Origin: Micrasema longulum
Lineage: Eukaryota > Arthropoda > Insecta > Trichoptera > Brachycentridae
Length of the DNA: 64,000 bases
Direction of reading: 5' to 3'
Assembly (NCBI GenBank): GCA_022494885.1
Contig: JAGVSM010000219.1
Location: forward strand, 124,001-188,000
Part shown: one piece after another, positions 18,595 through 28,546 of the stretch
Layout: each line of letters opens with the position of its first letter
Numbering within the stretch: the stretch's first letter is position 1
Program-made: the position numbers and the translations under genes
Notes under the pieces: model-generated
Databases searched by the model: none
What the model was told of the DNA's origin: nothing
Seen by the model: the letters and a program-made list of their open reading frames with translations, nothing else

Positions 18595-19335
18595 ATTCCT
18601 TTAAATATTTAGGTACTGAAATGATTAATGATAACAATTATACCGAAATTAGAGCACGGCTATCGCCAGCAAACAGATGTTATCAAAGCTTGTTTAAACA
18701 TCTGGGATCCAAATTGCTCACTAGAAAATCTAAGACCATTATTTACAAAACTCTCCTCAGACCGGTCATTACATATAGTGCCGAATGCTGGGTTATGACC
18801 AAAAGATATGAAAATATGGTATTAGTATTCGAAAGAAAAATATAAAGGAAGATATTTGGTGCTGTCAACTAAAACGGAGTGTGGAGGAGACGGTTTAATC
18901 ATGAATTAGAGGCACTCTATGGCGAACCCAACATTGCACAATTCATCAAAATAAGAAGATTACAATTGTTGGGCCATGTGCACAGAATGAATGATAACCG
19001 CACCCCAAAAAAGATTATTTATACCACTCCGGAAGGCAGACGAAGCAGAGGCAGACCAAAATTAAGATGGCTGGATAATGTGGAAAGTGACATTAGAGCG
19101 ATTGGCCTGACAAACTGAAGAAGAGCCACGGGGTGCAAGGACGAATGGAGACGAATTCTGGAGGAGGCCAGGGCCCCCAACGGCCTGTAGCGCCACTGAT
19201 TAGGATAAACTGGCATCCAAAGAGAAAAGCTGATCACCTTATCTTCGTTAAAAAACGCTCGAGATATGCTGTATTTAACTATGCAGTGTCCTTAGCAACA
19301 CCGTGGGCGAATAGAGGTTTGATGATGATACTATA
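18595..19335 (+). pseudogene. RTE-type LINE C-terminus and 3' end
   Basis: Reads FKYLGTEMINDNNYTEI, SPANRCYQSLFKHLGSKLL, KTIIYKTLLRPVITYSAECW, then a stop at 18843, WRRRFNHELEALYGEPNIAQ, LQLLGHVHRMNDNRTPKK, EGRRSRGRPKLRWLDNVESD and a stop. This is the segment after the RT palm of RTE-clade elements (YLG, LRPVxTYGxExW, GHVxRM, GRPxxRWxDDVxxD). GATGATGA at 19320 resembles RTE microsatellite tails. The copy is 5'-truncated and carries at least two stops. Confidence 0.8.
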
Positions 19336-19624
19336 AAATAAAATAAATACAATTTTAAAATAAACGTATTTATTATGAAAGTTTTCTCCTCGTGTATATA
19401 CTGTGATTGCCACGGGCAGTTAATAAATAAATATAAGATTATGTTGACGTATAAATTGAAGAGCTTGTTAGATATGACCAAAGTTGGAGCAGGAATAACG
19501 AAAAGACGATTACTTCTAGTAACAAAATTAATAAGGAAGTTCTTGCCTTAAGCTTTTATTACATGAGTCAGAAAATGGTACAAAATCTTGCGCAAGATCT
19601 TGCGGAATTTTTGGTACTGTAATT

Positions 19625-19665
19625 ATCATCTTTTCCGCTGCCAATGGTGCATAGGGTAGTACAAT
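19625..19665 (-). mobile_element. SINE A 3' end fragment
   Basis: TTTTCCGCTGCCAATGGTGC ATAGGGTA matches the inverted end of SINE A (TTTCCGCATCTAATGGTGC ATAGGGTA at 57800). Head and body are missing. Confidence 0.5.
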
Positions 19666-19739
19666 TATAAATAAAATGCACTGAATTTTATAAAATGTAT
19701 ATTAGAAGCACTTACTTTCTGGTTATTTATTATAATAAA

Positions 19740-19850
19740 AAAAATAAAAAACATCTTTGATTTAAACCGCTTATTTTTTATTTTTTCTACGGACTGGTTT
19801 CAAAGCTACACAAGCTTCTTTATAAGTGTATAATTTACTAATGAATTCCA
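19740..19850 (-). repeat. Repeat G fragment
   Basis: Inverted relative to 57640-57730 and 60470-60545: the shared words are GCTTTGAAACC(A/G)GTC(C/G)G, a short A-rich run and GTGGTTAAAAAC-like sequence. Family nature unknown; probably a LINE or MITE end. Confidence 0.4.
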
Positions 19851-19859
19851 ACCTATTCT

Positions 19860-21370
19860 ATTTTGATAGAGATTACTAAATATGACATCGAAACATCCGC
19901 AGATAATAAGTCTTTTTGTCATGTTGTTCTTGTGAAGACGGGAAGTGTGAAATGAGATTGGTACGACCGAGCAGTGTATTTCGATCATCTGTTATATTAT
20001 TTACTTACAAAAAGTTTATTTTGATTTTTTTGAGACATAAATCTCAACGGCATAGAACCAAAAGTTTTGCTTTAAGTTCGGACGAGTATATCATAAAAAA
20101 TATTATAAAGGATCAGAAACATTTTTTTTAAATGCATATATGGCACATTAAAATGATAAACAGCACACTCAAACATTTGATTTACATTTAATAAAAAAAG
20201 AAAGAATCCGAAAATTATCAAGGATTCACTCTCTCTTAGGAAATCCAGTTCTTAACTACTCTCTTGAAAATAGTTTTTGTCCTTAAGAGCTTAATACGCT
20301 CTTCCAAAATATTGATAACTATCGTATCGGTGCGATAAAGGAGAGGTGTCTCTGAGAGGTAGGTGGAATCTGAAAAGAAATGACACATTATTCATTTGGT
20401 AAAATCGTGCAAAGATCTTATACCATTTTCTGACCTATATAATACGATCTCGAGAGAAGCCATTAATCAAAGTCTGGTTAGGATTGCAGATTAATTTAAT
20501 TAACAAAAAATACAAAACCGTGTCGAGAGCTTTTAATGCGCAAACTAGTTATCTCGTTTTATATAATTTCATTTTATATTACATAATTCATTCAATCCTT
20601 TTTATTTAAAAAAATATATTAAATAGGTAATATAGGATAAATAAACATTAAGACTATTCTATGATATTTCTACAAAAAACATTTCCGACATAATGACGGA
20701 CAACAAATTAATATATTATGCAAGACAATGACAAAAAACAGTATTTATGCTACCAAAGACATAAAACAAATTACGACCAGAGACACTAAAATTGTCTATC
20801 ACTTAAACTTTGAAATTAGCTAATTACGAACTTATCGTTAAGAAAATTAAGCAACAATGCTTTCAAAACTCTAATCCATAAATGGATAGCTAAAACAACT
20901 AGAAAAAAAGTAGATGTGTAATTATTATTCATTGCATTGAAAGTAAATTATTATTTATAAAACATTATTTTTTGTTACACTATTTAACTCAAATGACTTT
21001 GTAATTGATTTGAGAATACACTTATGTTTTATTTTTTGAATTTTTTTTATGTAAATAATACATTTAATGCAAAAAGTACAAAACAAAAAAAAACGAAAAG
21101 AAATACCAAACCAAGATACTAGATACTCCACCCTGATGCTGCAAAAAAATAAAAGTTAATACTACCTTCGGTCGAAGAGGATTGGCCTACTACTCGGATA
21201 AAGTGTACACTCTACTTCCATTATCCATAAGGAAAATAAGTAAGTACTCACAGTATAAAATTGCTATTAAGAAATGGATAGTGGGGGTGGGTTGCACACG
21301 GATCGATGAGTGGATCAAGCCAAATAGGTAAAATGTGTGTACTGTTTATGAAATTTGGTCTTATATAATG
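19860..21370. other. AT-rich sequence without named features
   Basis: No repeat from elsewhere in the window and no convincing coding region in about 1.5 kb. The short ORFs at 19806-20131 lack recognisable content. Confidence 0.5.
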
Positions 21371-21374
21371 GATA

Positions 21375-21600
21375 TGTTTTTTAGGATTATTTTAGTTTAT
21401 ATTGTTTATTATGTTAATGATAATTAGTTAAATTAGATTTAATTAAGTTTTTTTTATTATGTTAACTTTGTTAAATAACTAATTTAAAGTATGTTTCACA
21501 TTTTGTAAATATTCCCCTCGGCACGGGGAACATACCCAGTGAGGGAACATTATTCTGTATACAAACAATGTAAAAGTATGAATAAATAAAATAGAGACAA
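21375..21600 (+). mobile_element. Probable LINE 3' UTR with hairpin
   Basis: TTCCCC-TCGGCAC-GGGGAA at 21512-21530 forms a hairpin, followed by AAAAGTATGAATAAATAAAATAG. A similar arrangement (hairpin, G-run, TATGAATAAATAAAAAA) is at 33246-33360. Confidence 0.45.
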
Positions 21601-21804
21601 CTTCTTGTGCTTGGTATGGGATTAGATGTTAATTCAAGCACAATCAAAATTTGATTAAATAAATAAAGGTTGTACTTTACAATACAAAATTCATAAATGT
21701 ACATATTTGTTTGTCGTCATTTACACCAACAGAGATACACAGCCATCAGTTTCTTATCATTATGGGACTCGGAGTTCCAGTAGCGATCTGATTTCACAAC
21801 CAAT

Positions 21805-22005
21805 GCGCAATGGTTAGAACTTCTTTAGCAGAGAGACAATACTCCTACATAGAACAAAAGCTATATAATATAATGCCAGAACCATGGAAATGTTGTAAGA
21901 GCCACAAGCTAAAGAAGTTACTGACTACTTTCCTCAGTGAAATTGGTCGCAGAGAGTCTGAGGGGTTGATGGTGGCTGTTAGATGGCCGGCGCATGTTCT
22001 TATTT
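21805..22005 (+). pseudogene. LINE ORF2 C-terminal fragment
   Basis: RTSLAERQYSYIEQKLYNIM, then KLKKLLTTFLSEIGRRESEG and a loose end. It corresponds to the terminal block also seen at 4257-4496 (FLGPKILNMLP ... GREKSENLL). The T-rich sequence and tail that follow (to 22665) seem to be its 3' UTR. Confidence 0.55.
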
Positions 22006-22384
22006 GAATTGTTATTATTTATATTTTGTTTTTTATTAATTGAACTTTTGAAGATTCTCATTACTTTTTACTCTGTTTTTTTTACTACCTACATATATTT
22101 ACATTTTTTTATTACATCTTTTACTGTTTTTTTTTTCTTTTTACAACGGATTTTATCATGTTTTTTTTTATATGTTTTATGCTATTCATATATATATACA
22201 TTTTTTACTATCTCTTCTACTACTTGTATTTCTTACTATGTATTTTACTGGGTTTTTAAATATGTTTTTTCCTACATGTTTCACTATTTTTTTTACCATC
22301 TATTTCAAAATGATTTTCACTATGTCCACTGCCTTTATTTATTTTTCTATGCATTGATTACTGTTTTTTGTATATTTTTTTAAC
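22005..22384 (+). repeat. T-rich LINE 3' UTR, copy 1
   Basis: Runs of TTTTTTACTA-type sequence with almost no G. The long ORF here (129 codons, F/Y/L-rich) is purely compositional. The same T-rich region followed by the same tail occurs at 56410-56770. Confidence 0.6.
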
Positions 22385-22570
22385 TTGCTTAGAACTAGAG
22401 GGGTGCTGCGTTGGTTTGGACATGTAGAGCGAATGGAGAGCGGAAGAACGGCTTAAAGGATGTACGATGCAAATGTTTATGTATGCAGAAAACGATGAAG
22501 ATCGAGAAAAACATGGCACGATCTATTCCATCAACGGGGAAATGGCGTGATGGTTTATTTGCTAAGAACT
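22385..22570 (+). mobile_element. Family F LINE fragment inserted with target duplication
   Basis: The coding remnant reads GVLRWFGHVERMESGRTA then a stop and later RKTWHDLF, and ends GGAAATGGCGTGATGGTTT, the family F 3' end. TTGCTTAGAACT at 22385-22396 and TTGCTAAGAACT at 22559-22570 bracket it. The related locus near 56675 has only one such site, so this is an insertion with a 12-bp target duplication. Confidence 0.7.
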
Positions 22571-22665
22571 GGGTAAATATCCCTAGTTAGTTAGTCAAAG
22601 CAACTTTGCATAAATGTTTAATTTTATGTTTATAGTATGATAATAAATAAATAAAGTAAATAAAC
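22571..22665 (+). mobile_element. LINE tail, copy 1
   Basis: GGGTAAATATCCCTAGTTAG, TCAAAGCAACTTTGCATAA and a terminal AATAAATAAATAAAG, matching 56683-56770. Confidence 0.6.
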
Positions 22666-22669
22666 ATAG

Positions 22670-23455
22670 GTCTATAAATATGTTTATAACACGGCGATAA
22701 GACTAATAAATAAAATAAAATGTTGAGTGGCTAAATATGCATTTCGTAACTTTGGGTACATTTTGTTGGATATTCGAAATTCATAAACAAATGTGTCTAA
22801 GCTCTTACTTTATTTACTAATACCACTTTATAGTGGCAATAGGGTCAGTTGCACCGAATAGTAAAATGACAAGTAATTGTTAGGTTTTCGTCAAAATTTG
22901 GTATTATGTAATAATGCAAAATGGGCTGTTTAATCTTACTTTTCTCATGCAACCAATTTCAATTTAATATGAAACAATTATTTGACATATCCTTTTTGGT
23001 GCAACTGGCGCTTAGTCGTAGTCATTTCATTTGTTCATTTCTTTTGTTAATTATTTAAAAATTGTAGAATTTACCAAAACATTGCTTAAAAATAATTATA
23101 TAAAAACAGGAGTAAAAAGTAAGCAGTCAATTCGATTAATTAAGTAAGAATATGTATTATGATAAACGGTGTCCCCTCACAGACATTGCGGGTTTTGCAT
23201 AGAATAAGCATTATTTTAATATAAAGTTAAGTGCATCTTGATGGAAAATATTATGAACGTGCACAAACATCCTTCCTTCATACGCCGTAAAAGTGCATCT
23301 TCACTCGTAAATAACTAACAATGTAGTGAATGCATTTTTAATACCTCGCTAACAGAGGAAACATGCAATAAAATCAGATTTCTATGAAAATTGCGGGACT
23401 ATTATCTTTTTAGTTGTCTCGTCTGCTACTCGACACTAAAATGAAACAGTAATGC
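22670..23455. other. AT-rich, no gene identified
   Basis: No repeat or coding signal recognised. Confidence 0.5.
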
Positions 23456-23457
23456 AT

Positions 23458-23570
23458 TCAACAGAGATGGAGAGAAAATTTAGGGGAAGGAATATGGAAG
23501 TCAAGACATTGACAGAGCTTATGTTATGTCACTGGCTGATTTAAGTAGCCAGTTCACACCTAGATATTAT
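23458..23570 (+). mobile_element. Family E fragment
   Basis: TCAACAGAGATGGAGAGAAA, GGAATATGGAAGTCAAGACA, TGTCACTGGCTGATTTAAGT: the left arm of the family, cut off after AGCCAGTTCACACC. Confidence 0.6.
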
Positions 23571-23589
23571 TTTAGATAAGATTTATTGG

Positions 23590-23995
23590 TGTTGTATAGC
23601 GGGTTTTGCATGTTGGTTCATGAGCTACTTGCATCGCTTCAAGCTCTCTGAGATCGACAGATGCCCATGCGACGATGAAACTCCTCAAGATGTCCCTCAC
23701 CTGTTGATGCATTGCCCCCTTTTCAGCTTTCAAAGACAACCGCCAGCCGCCTCCAGGGGCGCGATGCAGAAGCCTGGGTGAAGATCTATGCGATATCTCA
23801 TCGGTGATAGGTAATAAAGAACTCACACAAGAGGTAGTATAATACATGATCAATATACTGCAGGCAATTGGAAAAATAAACCAAAAAACAAAATGCAGAA
23901 CACTCCTCTAGTGGAACGGAAGACCTCTTGACTACTGCCAACAGGCCGGCTTCTCTTGAAGAGTTTTAAGTGGTTTCCTTCACATGACAAAATGC
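23590..23995 (+). pseudogene. R1-like LINE C-terminus with zinc-knuckle
   Basis: One frame reads FMSYLHRFKLSEIDRCPCDD, then ETPQDVPHLLMHCPLFSF. Cys at codons 23662 and 23668, His at 23698 and Cys at 23713 make the C-x-C ... H-x4-C arrangement found near the C-terminus of R1-clade ORF2 proteins. A frameshift follows before RCRSLGEDLC-like residues, and the region to 23995 looks like 3' UTR shared with 53870-53940 on the other strand. Confidence 0.6.
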
Positions 23996-23999
23996 TGAG

Positions 24000-24460
24000 A
24001 AGTTTCTGATCAGCTCACATTAATATATCCCTCCTGATCCCAATAGTTAAGATAAATTTTAAGATATTTAATTGCAGAAAAATCCACTTTTTGAAATAAA
24101 AACCTTGTTTATTATAAGCAAGGTAAAAAAAAAAGAAACTCCCATATAAAAAAAATTATTTTAAAAAACATGTCCGGCCTATCTCAGCCTTTTAGTATAA
24201 TGTGTACAGAGAACCTCAGAGCCATTTACATGCCGTAGGTATACTTAATCGTTACATCTAATTCTCCAGGTTTTTCCATCGTTCAAAGGACGCAATTAAT
24301 ACTGCTTATTTCAAAGAAATTAACTTTTTTAACTATAATCTAACCACATTAAATGGATTATTAACATTCAATTTGATAGTAGAATTTCAACAAATATAAA
24401 TGATTGGGAGGGTCCGAATGTCTTGTATCCGCTGGCAGAGCGCGGGTTTAAACTGTGTAA
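24000..24460. other. No gene identified
   Basis: AT-rich. CTCAGCCTTTTAGTATAATG near 24182 faintly recalls U2 snRNA but is too short to call. Confidence 0.45.
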
Positions 24461-24466
24461 TTCAGT

Positions 24467-24550
24467 TGTGGTACTGCGGGGTTCAAATCTCGGACCTCTG
24501 TTTGTGAGTCAGTGCCACTATAACGAAACCACAATATGATTGGCAGGTTA
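24467..24550 (-). mobile_element. SINE D head fragment
   Basis: Minus strand has the TTTGGTTCA-like region converted to GAGGTCCGAGATTTGAACC; plus-strand landmarks are GGTTCAAATCTCGGACCTCT and AAACCACAATATGATT. Body not preserved. Confidence 0.5.
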
Positions 24551-24667
24551 AGGTGATCGCTTTACGCAGTGTGTAATAATCATTTTCTTCATATTATACG
24601 TTTCTTCCATACAATTATTTTGATAAATACCTTAAAGGGGTAAACTCAAGACTGAACTGGCGAACTT

Positions 24668-24955
24668 ACTTTAACAATGTTTGAGTATGTCCAAATGCTT
24701 GCAGACTGGCTGAACTTTCTCCCCAGGGAGCCATTCATATTTAAATTTACTTCAACAGAGAGGGAAAACATTTTTGAGAAAGGAAAATGGAAGTCTAGGC
24801 ATTTACAGGGCTTATGACCTGTCATTGGCTGGTTTATGTGGCCACTTTACAAACTGTATAACATTCGCCATTCTGCCTAGGTTTGAACATCCATATTTCC
24901 TCAACTCTTCCATCTGTTGACTTTTGTGAAGTAAAAGAATTTATCAATTGAACGA
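24668..24955 (+). mobile_element. Family E copy
   Basis: TTTGAGTATGTCCAAATGCT, GACTGGCTGAACTTTCTCCC, CTTCAACAGAGAGGGAAAAC, GGCATTTACAGGGCTTATGA, CCTGTCATTGGCTGGTTTAT, TTGAACATCCATATTTCCTC, CCATCTGTTGACTTTTGTGA. This is one of the least decayed copies of the left arm plus middle. Confidence 0.75.
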
Positions 24956-24959
24956 TATG

Positions 24960-25685
24960 CCTTCGCATAATTGGGTGCCGATCAAAAAGGTATGATGTCT
25001 ACAAATACTTTAATTTACCTACTTAACATACGTTTTATTCAACTTGCAAACCTATATTTTTGTATAGCGTGATTTCGCTATATAAAAGCATACGCATTAT
25101 GAAACTCCTTTTCATATAATTTCTTCGTCTCTGTTGAGATATTCAGGTAAACTTATGTACGTATTGTTGTACAATAAGTTCGGTAAGTTATCCAAATGAG
25201 ATAACAATGGGCGGATTGAGGACATAACCTTTAAATGCCAGGAAGAGGTCTTACATTTTCCGGAATCTCTTAGAAGAATGTGGAGAGGTACATAATTTAT
25301 ATTACATATAACTTTAGGACATAATTTATGGTACATAGAAGAACCATTTATTTATTATTTCATCAAAAATTTAAACAAACTCAAAATACTGTTAATTGAA
25401 CTATCTGGTCCAAGAAGATATATATTTTTAATTTATTTAGTTTCACATGTACGCCCATGCGGCATTTACAAAAATAACAAAGGTTTACAAAAACGAGGTG
25501 TGTGTGTTTTTTTTTTAAACCACTTTTGAAAAGCATGCTGTAATGCAAATTAAAAATAAAGCTGAAATTTACAAAAAAGTGAACCCATAATTTATAATGA
25601 ACAAACTCTGGAGATACAATATTATGTTTTATAAAAAGAAAACATTGTACAAAAATGTGTAAAAGTACAAAATAAAAAGAAATAT
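24960..25685. other. AT-rich, no gene identified
   Basis: ORFs at 25112-25336 and 25381-25701 (minus) lack recognisable motifs. ACGCCCATGCGGCATTTAC at 25450 resembles LINE-end text also seen near 42925 (ACGCCCAGAAGGCATTT) and 57287 (ACGCCCTACGGGCTTTT). Confidence 0.45.
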
Positions 25686-25686
25686 A

Positions 25687-25780
25687 ATAAACAGAAAACA
25701 CTCCGTTTTCATTTTACATTAATTGGTTTTATACAGATTCCCTGATATTAAGTATGTTTATTTTTTTTTTGCAATAAATT
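25687..25780 (+). repeat. Repeat M copy 1, seeding the minisatellite
   Basis: AACACTCCGTTTTCATTTTA, CATTAATTGGTTTTATACAG, ATTAAGTATG and TTTTTTTGCAATAAATTAATAAA. A near-identical ~90 bp lies at 27307-27400. In both cases a (AATAA)-rich run follows, long here and short there, as for LINE tails. Confidence 0.65.
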
Positions 25781-26213
25781 AATAAATAAATTAAATAAAT
25801 TAAATAAATTAAATAAATAAAACAAATAAAATAAATAAAATAAATAAAAAAACTAAAATAAATAAAATAACTGAAATAAATAAAATAAAATAAATAAATT
25901 AAATAAATTTAAAAAATTAAATAAATTAAATAAATTAAATAAATTAAATAAATTAAATAAATTAAGTAAATTAAATAAATTAAATTAATTAAATAAATAA
26001 AATGAATAAAATGAGCAAAATGAGCAAAATGAATAAAATGATAAAATGAATAAAATGAATAAAATGAATAAAATGAATAAAATGAATAAAATGAATAAAA
26101 TGAGTAAAATGAATAAAATGAATAAAATGAATAAAATGAATAAAATGAATAAAATAAAATAAAAAATAAAAATAAATAAATCAAATAAATAATAAAATAA
26201 AAAAATATACTAT
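25781..26213. repeat. Nonamer minisatellite, two phases
   Basis: About 430 bp of 9-bp units: first mainly AAATTAAAT (25905-25990), then mainly AAAATGAAT (25998-26150), with A/T-rich imperfect units at both margins. Because the unit is a multiple of three, the minus strand gives the artificial ORF (FYS)n-(LIY)n at 25909-26184, which should not be taken as a gene. Confidence 0.9.
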
Positions 26214-26324
26214 AAATGGCTCAACTTCCATATTCGCTTCTTAAAAACCTTCATCTCTTAAAGTGAACATGCCTTCTTATTTTATTACTTCGAATACGGA
26301 AATCAATTTACCTGTATTCTGAGG

Positions 26325-26412
26325 CTTAATTAAAAATAATAGCATGTATGGTGGTGCCGGCTACCAGGAGAAGAGCGAAAAGCGGAGAAGTAAGGAATAA
26401 GACATCCTTCAT
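26325..26412 (-). other. Possible signal-peptide exon
   Basis: A 28-codon ATG frame reads MKDVLFLTSPLFALLLVAGT followed by TIHAIIFN and a stop. It has a basic N-terminus, a hydrophobic core and small residues before Ala-24, the pattern of a secretory signal. The block to about 26580 is GC-richer than its surroundings and resembles an insect 5' UTR, with TCAGTT (initiator-like) at 26561-26556. A good 5' splice site (ACAG|GTAAAT at 26311) lies downstream, but the stop codon comes first. It could be a short secreted-peptide ORF, a pseudo-exon or chance. Confidence 0.3.
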
Positions 26413-26734
26413 GAGTGGATGCAGTGCAGTCGGCATGCAGAAGCCTCCCAATTAGGACGGTCACGTATGCGGTACCTATGCAGGGGGCGAACGCAGACCA
26501 GTTCAGACAAACGAAGCTTCGTTTACGTTTGCGATCGTTTATACGAATGTTTGTGAACTGACACTGACACTTCACTGACAATTCACTGACACTTCACATT
26601 TATTTTATTAGGCAATTCAACCAAATTTACTTTAAAAAACATGCAGTTTGTCGATATCCAACGATATAATTCCACATGCATATTTTATTTTCTCATAAAA
26701 ACAAAACACATTATGGAATTTATACAAAAACAAA

Positions 26735-27020
26735 ACCATCACGCCGTTTCCCCGTAAGGGTAGGCAGAGATGAAAGAACGTTAAATCACTCTATCTTTGC
26801 ATACAGATCTCGCTTCTTCTACATTCATACATCTTATCATGCACGCGCGCCGCTTATTCCGACTTTTGACATGTCCATCTTCAAGTATTTGTTGGATTCG
26901 GTCATGCCATGTCTTTCTCGGTCTACCTCTATTTCTGCATCCATTAACATTCGCATTGTAAATATTCTTAGCCGTTCTTTCGCTGTCCATTCGTTCTACA
27001 TGTCCAAACTGGTACACATA
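26735..27020 (-). pseudogene. Family F LINE C-terminus, copy 3 (best preserved)
   Basis: Minus-strand frame 26781-27017 reads FGHVERMDSERTAKNIYNAN, then GCRNRGRPRKTWHDRIQQ, GHVKSRNKRRACMIRCMNVE and SVCKDRVI. After a frameshift it ends SILSAYPYGETA and a stop near 26740. It provides the reference for the other copies. Function in the element: region after RT of ORF2, role poorly defined. Confidence 0.75.
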
Positions 27021-27306
27021 TTATTTATATTTGTATGTATTTCATTGCTTTATATCTGTTTATTATAAATTATTCTTTATTATTTACGTTTAAGTAAAAT
27101 GTATTCTTGGCACATATATATACTTTATATTTGTATAATAACGATTTTTAATTTCTTACATTTGATTAGCTAGGCATTTATAGTTAAGTAGTTTTAGTTT
27201 TTCTTTTTCATGTTATTGTTGTATTAGTGTAGAACTACTTATACTCTAAAGATAGAAAATCTCCATCTTAGAACAGGCTGTGCCATGTTAGATGGAGACT
27301 ATCATA

Positions 27307-27400
27307 AACAGAGAACACTCCGTTTTCATTTTACATTAATTGATTTTATATAGATTCCATGTTATTAAGTATGGGTATTATTTTTTTGCAATAAATTTAT
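27307..27400 (+). repeat. Repeat M copy 2
   Basis: AACACTCCGTTTTCATTTTA, CATTAATTGATTTTATATAG, TTTTTTTGCAATAAATTTATAAA: matches 25687-25780. A short AAATAAAAATAA run follows. Confidence 0.65.
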
Positions 27401-27404
27401 AAAT

Positions 27405-27845
27405 AAAAATAAAAATAATAAAAAATGGAACACCTATGGTTGAACTTGCCAAAAAGAAGTCTGGTTCTTGTTTTTGACAAATTTACAAAATAATATCAAA
27501 AAGAAACAATAAATGCAAAACAAAATCATAACAAAACGAAGTAAATAAAAAATCAAACAATTAAAAAAAAAAAAAAAAATTCAGTATCAATAAAAAAATA
27601 ATTAAAAACACAACATTTATAAATTGACATACCCAGGCACATATCATTAACACAACTTTATTTTTAAAATAAAGTTATATTTTCAATATGTATGTATGTA
27701 TCCTTTCACTACACATTAAAAAATTTGTAGATATAATTAAATGTAAATTGCTGTAGTAAATATGTCAATATGTAACCATAAATAAATAAATAAATAAATA
27801 CGCATATTCAGCATGTATTTGTTTACTCGACCTTTATTTTGACGT
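27405..27845. other. AT-rich, no gene identified
   Basis: Long A/T runs, including TATGTATGTATG at 27690 and AAATAAATAAATAAATAAAT at 27779-27799. Confidence 0.55.
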
Positions 27846-28027
27846 ACGTCTTCGGCTTCGTACACGTTATTTTCGTCCGAAAATTCGCAATCTTGTGTGC
27901 TGGAGCCTCGCGGATATAATGTATTTGCAGTGAATGCTGCCGCGCGGAAACACTTGGATATTTTATTTAATTTGTGTGGGAAAAGCAGAAATTCGTCTTC
28001 TGGATAGCCGTGACGTGACGGAACCAT
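27846..28027 (-). other. Candidate coding exon, function unknown
   Basis: The minus-strand frame opens at an ATG in good insect context (CAAAATGG at 28027), reads MVPSRHGYPEDEFLLFPHKL ... NTLYPRGSSTQDCEFSDENN-VYEAED, and reaches C|GTACGT at about 27847, a possible 5' splice site. Base composition is near 48% GC against about 30% nearby, with no match to other repeats in the window. Beyond the putative splice site the frame runs into low-complexity LFIYLFIYL-type sequence, as an intron would. No homology recognised. It may be a first exon or an unrecognised element fragment. Confidence 0.35.
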
Positions 28028-28034
28028 TTTGCCC

Positions 28035-28540
28035 TATGAACCTAGTTTAGCAGGACGCACGTTCGCCTAACAATCAATTTCTAAATTAAATCAATTCAAA
28101 GAAAAGGCTTGTTTGAGAAAATTCATAATTGCACGTTCTCATGTATGTTTGTTTACTTCGCGTATTTTAATAAAGCTCATTTTTTCATCTTCGCAATCCC
28201 TGCCTATTCCGCGTTAAACCTAAGGCTCACTGATCCGCCTCAAATATAATGACAGTATAATTTTGAACAGAGTTTCTAAATTGAGGATTGTTTTTATTTC
28301 AAAACACGATGTTCGCCCCACATGGCGATTTAAAAAAAAATATTTAAGCCAAGATAACTTGAAAAAAAACTAACCAAAACACGCTTAAAACCGATGAAAA
28401 AATTCAAGTCTTCAAAACTTAATTTCGATTTTTTTAAAAAAGGCAATATTTTTTCTACGGAATATTATTTTAAAAAGTAAAAATTCATTAAATTACATAC
28501 TTTAAAAGAAAGGTATAAATCGACTTATCTTTTTCTTCAC
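28035..28540. other. No gene identified
   Basis: Moderately AT-rich. If 27846-28027 is an exon, 28030-28260 would be its 5' flank; no TATA/initiator combination stands out. Confidence 0.45.
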
Positions 28541-28546
28541 AGTCTT

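Noticed and set aside
21994..22383. 129-codon F/Y/L-rich ORF that looks like a membrane protein
   Set aside because: T-rich 3' UTR sequence; the hydrophobic character follows from base composition, and a second copy of the same tract is at 56410-56670.
24178..24225. U2 snRNA pseudogene
   Set aside because: Only about 20 bases resemble the U2 5' end and the branch-recognition and Sm regions are not found.
25909..26184. 91-codon ORF of (FYS)n and (LIY)n repeats
   Set aside because: It is a translation of the 9-bp minisatellite; unit length is a multiple of three so the frame stays open by chance.
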